A stretch of DNA of 64,000 nucleotides from the NCBI GenBank assembly GCA_024234575.1, contig JACKOB010000003.1, positions 496,001-560,000 on the forward strand, written 5' to 3'. The DNA comes from Hahellaceae bacterium (lineage in GTDB: Bacteria; Pseudomonadota; Gammaproteobacteria; Pseudomonadales; Oleiphilaceae). Of this stretch, positions 36,650 to 44,410 are shown piece by piece. Under the pieces are notes generated by a model, which worked only from the letters and a program-made list of their open reading frames with translations, did no database searches and was not told the DNA's origin. Numbering within the stretch: the stretch's first letter is position 1; each line of letters opens with the position of its first letter. The translations under genes and the position numbers were made by a program.

Positions 36650-37852
36650 TCAGGCATCAATTTCGATAGGGCCAGAGGCGTAAGCGCAACAGGCCAGTGT
36701 TAAGTGCTTGCTTTTTTCTTCATCAGACAAGCAGTTGGGTTCTTCCAGCAGAACGTTGCCGCTGATAACTGCCGTTTTGCAATGTCCGCAGCCACCCATC
36801 TGGCAACTGTGAGGTAAGTCGAGCCCTGCATCTAAAGCCGCATCGAGTATGGTTTGTCCGGGCTTGCTAAAGAGTGTTCGACGGCTGCGTTTAAATAGAA
36901 TTTGCTGTGGTTTTTCAGGCAGCGAGAGCGCACGGTTAGTTGCCACCAGGAAGCGCTCCTGTAATCGTTTCTGCGGTGGGTGGTTGATGCGATTAAGCGT
37001 TTCGTTAACCATGCTCATTAAACCATCGGGGCCACACAGCGAAACCGTTGGAGATTGGCTGCCAGATACGTTCATCGCTGCACTGATGTCGTCAGAACGA
37101 AGTCTTGGGTGCCAGGTTACGGGTAAGCTGTTTTTCGCAATTTGCGGTTTGCGAATAGCTTTTTTACTCAGATAGAAATGCAGATGAAAATTTTGGTGTT
37201 TTGTTGCCAGCGCCATCAGTTTGTTTTTGTAAATGATGGAGGCTTCGTCATGTGATGCATATAACAGGGTGATAGATTTATCTGCGGGTTCTTCGAGTAA
37301 CGCTGTGATCTGCGAATAGATAGGCGTGATACCAACGCCGCCAGCAATAAACAGGTAGTGTTTATCAAGCTGTTCTGGCAGAACAAAGTTGCCGCTGGGG
37401 CCAATGATTTCGAAATGATCGCCCGCAGAAAGCGACTGATTAATCAGGGTTGATACCAGGCCATCACTGATTTGCTTTACGGTGATTTTCAGGGCACCTT
37501 GTTGTGCATCACCGCTTAAAGAATAGGCTCGCTTTAATTCGTTTTTTCTACCTGGCTGGTCTGCTTTGGTGGGGTCTTTAAAGATACAGGTGACAAATTG
37601 GCCCGCTTTATAGTTGAAGCTACCCCGCTGCTCGATACTAAATGTCAGGGTTACAGTATCGGGTGTTTCACGATCTATCTGGATGATGGTTGCGCGCAGC
37701 CGGCCTTTTTGGTTCTTTCTTGTCGTCAATGCCTGCCAACTCTGGCGATTACTGCCAGGTATGTTGCGCAGTAATTGCGGCTGGGAATACTGGCGTGGTT
37801 GCGTGATAGATTTAACGGTTTTGTACAGTGTAATTATCGGGTTCGCTGCCAT
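36650..37852 (-). CDS. Ferredoxin-NADP-type reductase with C-terminal 2Fe-2S domain
   Basis: The 400-residue electron-transfer protein has an FAD domain with KRAYSLSG (RxYS motif) near residue 105, an NAD(P) domain with FIAGGVGITPIYSQ and SLCGPDGLM, and a plant-type 2Fe-2S domain with CQMGGCGHC and a distant TLACCAYA. It passes electrons from NAD(P)H through FAD to an oxygenase, here most likely the diiron protein encoded just downstream. The ATG follows an AGGAAA site. It is divergent from the AraC regulator. Confidence 0.92.
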   Translation of the reverse strand: MAANPIITLYKTVKSITQPRQYSQPQLLRNIPGSNRQSWQALTTRKNQKGRLRATIIQIDRETPDTVTLTFSIEQRGSFNYKAGQFVTCIFKDPTKADQPGRKNELKRAYSLSGDAQQGALKITVKQISDGLVSTLINQSLSAGDHFEIIGPSGNFVLPEQLDKHYLFIAGGVGITPIYSQITALLEEPADKSITLLYASHDEASIIYKNKLMALATKHQNFHLHFYLSKKAIRKPQIAKNSLPVTWHPRLRSDDISAAMNVSGSQSPTVSLCGPDGLMSMVNETLNRINHPPQKRLQERFLVATNRALSLPEKPQQILFKRSRRTLFSKPGQTILDAALDAGLDLPHSCQMGGCGHCKTAVISGNVLLEEPNCLSDEEKSKHLTLACCAYASGPIEIDA

Positions 37853-37870
37853 ATCAACATCATTTCCTGT

Positions 37871-37937
37871 TAGCGTTGTTATTATTTGGCGTTTTTATCG
37901 TGTGGCGTTGTTTGCCCGCGCTTGGTGTTAAACGCCA
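37871..37937. promoter_or_regulatory. Phased direct repeats, candidate AraC operator
   Basis: TAGCGTTGTT (37871), TGGCGTTTTT (37887) and TGGCGTTGTT (37903) recur at exactly 16-bp intervals, and AACGCCA (37931-37937) is an inverted copy of the core TGGCGTT. They lie just upstream of the reductase start, between it and the divergent AraC-type gene. AraC-family proteins commonly bind such direct repeats, and assignment to this regulator is inferred. Confidence 0.6.
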
Positions 37938-38133
37938 ATCAGGGGCATGGAATCAATGTAACCCGACGAGAAATACTTAAGCGGACAATGTTGTGCTTTG
38001 GCAGACAAATTGGCGGTGGTTGCATTTCATGCCTATATCTTTCTTAATAGAGGCAATGTCACCACTGCTATTTGTGTTTAAGATAGGTTCTGTCTGACAT
38101 AAGTCGGTAATCACCTGAATGAAATGCATCTGA

Positions 38134-39165
38134 ATGAAGTGCTCAGTTAAAGCGTTACAATTTCCTGCACAGTACATTGAAATAGTTGAAACATTTTTGC
38201 GCATTCGCGGTTGCGATGTTGACGCTTGCCTTGCGGATATTGGTGTCGATGCGGCGCAAATGCTTGCCGCGGAGCGTATGGATCAGGCCGTTTTTCAGCG
38301 GTTGTTGCAGTTGTGTCATGATGTTGCCGCCCCTGAGCGCCCCGCATCGGTACAATTATTAGAGCATTTCCCTGTGACAGCACATGGCCTGTTCGGCATT
38401 GTGATTATGACGTCCCCGACGCTCGAGACGGCGCTGGCCTCTGCGTTGCGGTTTTATCCTGTGGTTATGCCTGCCTATGAAATATTGCGCGAAGATATTG
38501 CCGATCAGGTGCATGTGATTTTTCGCCGCAAGCTGGATATAGGCCCGGTAAATGACATGCTAGCCGAGCTGATTCTTGGTTCGTTTAATAGTATTCGCCG
38601 GTATGTAGAAAACGATATTGGGTTGTTTGAAATGCACTTTTCACATCAAAGCCGTTACGCTAAGGTCGACTATGAAAGTATTTGCGACCCGCAAAAACTT
38701 CACTTTGGTGCTGATGCTGACAAACTCATTATTCCAAAAAAACATTTGAGCTATGCCTTAACTACTGGCAGTAAAACCACAACCGCGCAGTTTACCGATG
38801 AGCTGGAGCGGCAGGCTCGTGCGCTGGGAGCAGGCCAGACCGCGTCGCAAAAAGTGCGCGACTGGGTGCGTCGCCGGTTACGGGAAGGAAAAGCATTTAC
38901 GGTAAATGACGCCGCATCAGCCTTAGCGATGTCCAGTCGCACGTTAAGTCGTTATCTGGGCCAGGAAGATACCAGCTATAAATCAATCGTCGATGATGAG
39001 CGGCTCGATTATTCAGAGTTTTTGGTGCTGCAAAGCCAGCGCCCGCTGTCTCATATTGCCCACATGTCTGGCTTTATTAATGAAAGCAGTTTTTCCCGCG
39101 CTTACCGCCGTAAAAAAGGCTTGAGCCCGAGCGAAGCAAGAAAGCGAGGCCGGCAGGTCGATTGA
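38134..39165 (+). CDS. AraC-family transcriptional regulator (OruR-like)
   Basis: The 343-residue regulator has an N-terminal Arabinose_bd-like ligand domain (about 20-205) and a C-terminal double helix-turn-helix (about 240-340) with AASALAMSSRTLSRYL and the signature GFINESSFSRAYRRKKGLSPSE. The layout is that of OruR/ArgR-type activators, which often respond to fatty-acid-like or amino-acid ligands. It is divergent from the reductase-diiron operon and probably controls it through the phased repeats in the 281-bp gap. The ribosome site is weak at the ATG used. Confidence 0.92.
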   Translation: MKCSVKALQFPAQYIEIVETFLRIRGCDVDACLADIGVDAAQMLAAERMDQAVFQRLLQLCHDVAAPERPASVQLLEHFPVTAHGLFGIVIMTSPTLETALASALRFYPVVMPAYEILREDIADQVHVIFRRKLDIGPVNDMLAELILGSFNSIRRYVENDIGLFEMHFSHQSRYAKVDYESICDPQKLHFGADADKLIIPKKHLSYALTTGSKTTTAQFTDELERQARALGAGQTASQKVRDWVRRRLREGKAFTVNDAASALAMSSRTLSRYLGQEDTSYKSIVDDERLDYSEFLVLQSQRPLSHIAHMSGFINESSFSRAYRRKKGLSPSEARKRGRQVD

Positions 39166-39392
39166 GTCTGGTGTGATAGGCAGAAGAAATTTTTACACAG
39201 AATACAGGGTGCTGGTACCCTTTGATGTATTGGCGACGATATTTTGTCGTTTTTAAAATTATGCGCGCTGTAATTGCTGTAAGTGCTTTGTTTTTGTTGA
39301 AGATGATCTAAACTGAGTGGGCAAAGATCACGCTACATCCAGAAAGACGTCATAACTCTTTTGGTATTTCCTTAAAAGGTGTGCTGCGGAAC

Positions 39393-42300
39393 ATGGGCAA
39401 AATGGTGAAAGCAACGGCAATGGAAAGCGGCCTGATGCAAATGAGCATCGGTGTTGCTGTCAAATATGGGCGGCTGTTATTGCTGCTTCTTTTCGTTTTT
39501 CTCCTGGCGAGCGAGACGACTCTGGCGGTAACTAAAAAAGATGAATCCCGGCCTGCAAGGGTTCTATTGGTATTTTCTTATCACCCAACATTTCCTACGA
39601 GCGATCGCGTTTTAAAGGGTGTCGCCTCTGTATTTCCTCCTGGCACCATCGATCTTGATGTCGAATATATGGATTCGAAGCGAATATTCGACAACACACT
39701 GCTAAGTAATTTTCTGCAAACGCTAAGTTACAAACTCTCTAAACGCCCACCCTATGATGTTGTGATTTCCGCGGATGATAACGCCCTTAATTTTCTGGTG
39801 AAGCACAAACCCGATCTGTTTCCGCAAACGCCGTTGGTATTTTTGGGGGTCAATAATATCGATACTGCTTTATCTATGAACGATGTGGACGGTGTGACCG
39901 GCATCGTTGAGGCGGCATCTTTTGCCAAGACTATCTCTGTTGCTACCCATATTTTTCCAAACCGGCGCAACGTGTGGGTGTTAACAGATGCTACCTCCTC
40001 TGGGCAGGCTGACCTCGCATCCGTGCAAAAGATTAAAAAACTATTCCCAGAGCTGACAATATCAATATTAAGCCTGGAAGGGTTTACCTGGGAGGGCTGG
40101 CAGAAAAACCTGTCGGCATTGGGGGATCAGGATATGGTGATGCTGCTCTCGGCCTACCGTGATATGAACAACACCGCCAAGGATTTTGACGAAAGTCTCG
40201 ATATTCTTATTCGTTCAACCAAAGCCCCGGTATTTCATTTTTGGGAGCACGGCCTGGGGGATGGCGTCATTGGCGGTCATATTGTGAGCCATTTTGAACA
40301 AGGGCGGCAAGCGGCGTTAATGGCCAAAGAAATACTTTCTGGTGTGCCTGTTAGCGATATTCCAGTCATGGAGGAGAGCCCGAACGTTGCCAAATTTGAC
40401 TTAAACGTGCTGAAGAAATTTTCGGTGAATCAGGATTTATTACCAGACGATGCTGTTTTGATTAATCTGCCAGCACGCTATGAAATGTACCGACGCTATC
40501 TGTATATGACGCTATTTGCTGCGGTTTCGTTTTTCTTGTTTTGGTTGTGGACACTCAGGCTGCAGCGCAAAGTAGTGGAAGAAAAAGCGCTGCTGCATCA
40601 GCTGATCGACTCAACACCAGACCTTATCGTTATCAAAGACAAAGAACACAAAATTCAGGCGGCCAATAAGGCATTTCAAACCTTTATAGGTGCCACTGAG
40701 AGCGAGTTATTGCGTGGTGGTGATAAAACTATGCAGCAGACGTTTGCCGAGTTACCAATTGGGCGGGCTGAGCAGTGGTTCACCCATGCCAAGGGGCACA
40801 GTCTTTTACTCGATATCTACAAATCCACCTTGTTGGACAAAATGCAAAAGGTGCGTGGCAGTATGGTCATTGCCCGCGATGTGACCGAACGCCACTACGG
40901 AGAAGCGCGACTGCGGCGCAGCGAGCAACTGCTGGTGGGGGCGCAGAAACTGGCAAATATCGGCTCTTGGGAGTTAGAAATTGATAGCGGCAACTTTGCT
41001 TGTACAGAAACGTTATGCCGTATTTTTGGAATTGATGACAACCTTTCAACCGTTGATAAAAATAGTTTTCTTCGGTGCGTGCCAGAGGTCGAACGCCGCA
41101 CTCTGCTAAGTGCTTATGAGCAAATGCAGTCATCCGGTGAAGCCGTTACCCGGACACACCGTATTATCACGCCAAACGGTGAAGAGAGAATCGTCTGCAA
41201 CCAGTTCCGGCTTGAATTAAATGGAGTGGGTGAGCCTTATAAACTTTATGGTGCAGTTCAGGATGTTACCAAGCAACAGCAAGACCAGGCGTGGATTCGT
41301 CATGTGTCGGTTGTGTTCGAGCAGGCATCAGAATCAATTATGCTGCTTAATGCCGAGAAGCGGATTACGGACGTTAACCAGGCTTTCGAGCAGCTCACAG
41401 GTTATACCGCCAGCGAAGCGGTGGGTAAAACCCCGGCGTTGATCCAGTCACGTCGTTATGACCATTGTTTTTACGACAAGATTTGGAAACAGGTGGAATC
41501 TACCGGTCAGTGGCAGGGAGAAATGTGGCGTCGGGCGAAAAATGGCAACGAGTATCCGGAGTGGTTAAGTGTCAGCACCATCCGTTCAGAAATGGACGAG
41601 CTTGATGGTTATGTGTTGCTGTCGAGTGATATTTCTCTTTTGAAACAGTCGGAAGAAAAACTCGATTATCTGGCACATCATGATCCCCTCACAGGGTTGC
41701 CGAACCGTTTACTGCTTCAGGTTCGGATGGCTCATTCGCTTGAGCGCGCCCGACGGGAGGGCACTCAGGTTGCGGTGCTGTTTCTTGATTTAGATGGCTT
41801 TAAACATATCAATGACAGTCTGGGGCATGCCATTGGTGATGAACTATTGCGAAGAATAGGTGATCAGTTACGTAATCGTGTTCGAGAAGAAGATACCATC
41901 GCCAGAATCGGTGGTGATGAGTTTGTGATCGTGATGGAACACATCTCCGAGCACAAGCAAGTCATCGCAATGGTGAGTGCGTTGTTGCTGGCAATTCAGC
42001 AGCGTCATACGATACATGGACATGACCTAAGAGTTACCACAAGCATTGGCATCAGCTTTTATCCGCAGGATGCCAAGGATGCGGAAGTGCTGTTGAGAAA
42101 TGCCGACTCAGCCATGTACAAGGCAAAGTCAGAAGGGCGCAATAATTATCAGTTCTATACTCCCGAGCTAACGCTTGATGCCAGAGAACGCGTGCAGTTA
42201 GAGTCGGAAATCGATAAGGCACTATTGGCTCGTCAGTTTGTGGTGTATTACCAGCCTCAAATTGATTTGCGCAGCGGTAAAATTACAGGTGCCGAAGCGT

Positions 42301-43007
42301 TGGTTAGATGGTTGCATCCCACAAGGGGACAAATTTCGCCAGCACAGTTCATTCCGCTGGCAGAAATTAGTGGGCAAATAAATGAGCTGGGTGAATATGT
42401 ATTGCGTGAAGCTTGTTCGCAATGGGTAAAGTGGCACGAGGCGGGTTATACGTTACCCAACATTGCGGTTAACTTTTCTGGGCGTCAGTTTTCGGACAAC
42501 AAACTCACCGATAAAGTAAAACAAATCCTTGAAGACACAGGCTGCCCGGCCAGTAGGCTTGAGGTAGAAATTACTGAAAACTTTTTGATGAAAGACGTCG
42601 AGAAAACCATTCTTATTTTGCATGAATTACGGGATTTAGGATGCGTAATTTCAGTTGATGACTTTGGTACCGGCTATTCGTCCCTAAGCTATCTTAAGCG
42701 TATGCCGGTCAATCGGCTAAAACTTGATCGCACATTTGTCATGGATCTGGCCCGGGATGAAGATGATCAGGGCATTTCTCGGGCGGTGATTGCCCTGGCA
42801 TCCAGTCTGAATTTAGAAGTGGTGGCGGAAGGTATAGAAACCGAGTTTCAGCTGACCTTTTTGCAGCGTGAGGGCTGCCAATTGGGGCAGGGGTATTTCT
42901 TTAGTCCGCCGCTGCCAGCAGCCTCATTTGATTTGTTTTTTCATCAATTTGAAGAACGCTATCGCGGCCCTGATGGTACGTTTTGTTTTCCGGTGAACGC
43001 TGGGTAA
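39393..43007 (+). CDS. ABC_sub_bind-PAS-GGDEF-EAL membrane sensor
   Basis: This protein of about 1,204 residues detects a periplasmic ligand and adjusts c-di-GMP. An N-terminal signal anchor (about 27-47) is followed by an ABC-transporter-substrate-binding-like domain (about 55-345, PTFPTSDRVLKG, PLVFLGVNNID). TM2 lies at about 370-390, then three PAS-type segments (about 395-760), GGDEF (about 760-920, motif GGDEF with REED inhibitory site) and EAL (about 935-1190, GAEALVRW, DDFGTGYSS, AEGIETE). Both catalytic signatures look intact. The start is uncertain: ATG 39393 is taken, while GTG 39381 lies too close to the AAAAGG ribosome site. Confidence 0.92.
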   Translation: MGKMVKATAMESGLMQMSIGVAVKYGRLLLLLLFVFLLASETTLAVTKKDESRPARVLLVFSYHPTFPTSDRVLKGVASVFPPGTIDLDVEYMDSKRIFDNTLLSNFLQTLSYKLSKRPPYDVVISADDNALNFLVKHKPDLFPQTPLVFLGVNNIDTALSMNDVDGVTGIVEAASFAKTISVATHIFPNRRNVWVLTDATSSGQADLASVQKIKKLFPELTISILSLEGFTWEGWQKNLSALGDQDMVMLLSAYRDMNNTAKDFDESLDILIRSTKAPVFHFWEHGLGDGVIGGHIVSHFEQGRQAALMAKEILSGVPVSDIPVMEESPNVAKFDLNVLKKFSVNQDLLPDDAVLINLPARYEMYRRYLYMTLFAAVSFFLFWLWTLRLQRKVVEEKALLHQLIDSTPDLIVIKDKEHKIQAANKAFQTFIGATESELLRGGDKTMQQTFAELPIGRAEQWFTHAKGHSLLLDIYKSTLLDKMQKVRGSMVIARDVTERHYGEARLRRSEQLLVGAQKLANIGSWELEIDSGNFACTETLCRIFGIDDNLSTVDKNSFLRCVPEVERRTLLSAYEQMQSSGEAVTRTHRIITPNGEERIVCNQFRLELNGVGEPYKLYGAVQDVTKQQQDQAWIRHVSVVFEQASESIMLLNAEKRITDVNQAFEQLTGYTASEAVGKTPALIQSRRYDHCFYDKIWKQVESTGQWQGEMWRRAKNGNEYPEWLSVSTIRSEMDELDGYVLLSSDISLLKQSEEKLDYLAHHDPLTGLPNRLLLQVRMAHSLERARREGTQVAVLFLDLDGFKHINDSLGHAIGDELLRRIGDQLRNRVREEDTIARIGGDEFVIVMEHISEHKQVIAMVSALLLAIQQRHTIHGHDLRVTTSIGISFYPQDAKDAEVLLRNADSAMYKAKSEGRNNYQFYTPELTLDARERVQLESEIDKALLARQFVVYYQPQIDLRSGKITGAEALVRWLHPTRGQISPAQFIPLAEISGQINELGEYVLREACSQWVKWHEAGYTLPNIAVNFSGRQFSDNKLTDKVKQILEDTGCPASRLEVEITENFLMKDVEKTILILHELRDLGCVISVDDFGTGYSSLSYLKRMPVNRLKLDRTFVMDLARDEDDQGISRAVIALASSLNLEVVAEGIETEFQLTFLQREGCQLGQGYFFSPPLPAASFDLFFHQFEERYRGPDGTFCFPVNAG

Positions 43008-43051
43008 CAAGTCCGGGTAATTAATGACATTATTAAAACGGAACTGGGTTT

Positions 43052-43585
43052 ATGAGTAGTAACCGACGTATTCAATCAGACCTTGATCCGGATACACACT
43101 TGATGTCGCTGTTACAAGTGTATCAGCCGCGCAAGATTTTCTTATTGTCGGCGATCGAGTTGCCTGCAGTGAGGGATTATCAAAACGCCTCGGGATCTGA
43201 GGTTGTCACCCTCAACCCTGCAGAGAAAGGGTTCACTGCCGAGTCATTAACCAGCCAGCCGCCAGTTGATCTGGCGATTGTTGTAAATGTTGGGGCGACG
43301 TTTCCCAAGAAGGCTGCGCAATCGGTAATTGGTACGATACGCAATATGGTCGCCCCGAAAATAGCCGCCTACGAGTGCTTGACGACGAGCGTGCCCGAAA
43401 ATGATTGGTTCGCATTGGGGTTTAAGCAGCTGGCGACATTTCTCTCCGTCGCCAATCCCACTGCCGATAAGCCGCTTGCCTTCTGTCAGCTCGCTTATGG
43501 CTATGATCTTGGCAGTTACAATCACAAACGTGAGTGGAACAACCCAAAGTATTGGGCTAACCCGGAAATGTGGGACAAAAGATGA
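43052..43585 (+). CDS. Conserved hypothetical protein (possibly DUF6231)
   Basis: The 177-residue soluble protein has an alpha/beta pattern (KIFLLSAIELPAV, VDLAIVVNV, IAAYECLT) reminiscent of a Rossmann-like or methyltransferase-like core without a cofactor motif. Its C-terminus is aromatic-rich (NHKREWNNPKYWANPEMWDKR is partly repetitive in Trp/Asn). I recall similar proteins annotated DUF6231, with low certainty. It lies 44 bp after the large c-di-GMP sensor and could be co-transcribed. Confidence 0.65.
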   Translation: MSSNRRIQSDLDPDTHLMSLLQVYQPRKIFLLSAIELPAVRDYQNASGSEVVTLNPAEKGFTAESLTSQPPVDLAIVVNVGATFPKKAAQSVIGTIRNMVAPKIAAYECLTTSVPENDWFALGFKQLATFLSVANPTADKPLAFCQLAYGYDLGSYNHKREWNNPKYWANPEMWDKR

Positions 43586-43635
43586 TTTCAGCCGCTGACG
43601 TTGGGTGTATTTGCTGTGTCTACCGGTAGACCCTC

Positions 43636-44190
43636 GTGCTTATTTTGATCGCCATAGGTGTGGCGCTTTTTTGGGCGGGATACAGCCATTTTTTTTACCC
43701 TGCCTATCAGCCATTATCGCAGACGATCAGTGAGCTAGGTCAACCGAAGAGTCCTATTGGCCGGCAAGTCGCCTGGGGCTACTTTTTACCAGTTTCTATT
43801 TTGCTATTCACAGAGCTTATTTTTGTCTGGCAGACAGGGGCTTTTCCTGTTTGGGTACTCGCTTTTTTAGCACTGACGCCATTGTCCTATTTGGTTGCTG
43901 CTGTCTTCCCCTGTGATGAGGGGGCACCATTGCGCGGATCATTTAATAACAATGTGCATATGATATCGGGTATTGCTGAATATTTGGGGGCGATGCTTGG
44001 ATTATCATCCGCTGCTCTGCTGCTGCCTGCTGGCTCGGTCAGTTTTTTTCTTGCCGCCGCTGCCCTGACAGTAACGGTAGGATTAATCGGCCTTGTTATA
44101 CCCTTATTGAATAGATTCAAAGGTGCCATTCAGCGAGTGATGGAACTGAGTATTTTTTTGGGCTTATTTGTTATCAGTTGCTATTCATAG
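43636..44190 (+). CDS. DUF998-type membrane protein
   Basis: The 184-residue protein has about six hydrophobic segments with the DUF998 family pattern: an SELGQPKSP segment after TM1, VFPCDEG in mid-protein, and HMISGIAEYLG. The function of the family is unknown. The GTG start at 43636 is uncertain because no good ribosome site is visible. It is 50 bp after the previous gene on the same strand. Confidence 0.7.
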   Translation: MLILIAIGVALFWAGYSHFFYPAYQPLSQTISELGQPKSPIGRQVAWGYFLPVSILLFTELIFVWQTGAFPVWVLAFLALTPLSYLVAAVFPCDEGAPLRGSFNNNVHMISGIAEYLGAMLGLSSAALLLPAGSVSFFLAAAALTVTVGLIGLVIPLLNRFKGAIQRVMELSIFLGLFVISCYS

Positions 44191-44338
44191 TTAGGGATTG
44201 ATTGGATTCTGCAGAAGGGGAGGAGCCATACAAGCCCTTCTCAGACTGATATTCTCACTTAATGTTCTGCCATTTGCCTTGGTGTAGCGTGGTAATCTGT
44301 TTGCAAGTGGTACGGAAGTACACTAATTGCCAAAAACG

Positions 44339-44351
44339 TGACACGGTGTCA
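44339..44351. promoter_or_regulatory. Palindrome upstream of the ceramidase gene
   Basis: TGACAC-G-GTGTCA is a perfect 6-bp inverted repeat with one central base, 60-72 bp before the ceramidase start. It is a candidate repressor or activator site, and the binding protein is unknown. Confidence 0.4.
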
Positions 44352-44410
44352 TATATTGTGGTTCGGTTTGTGATTAACTCGCAGTTTTTTAGTGAGAGTG
44401 GGTATTTTAA

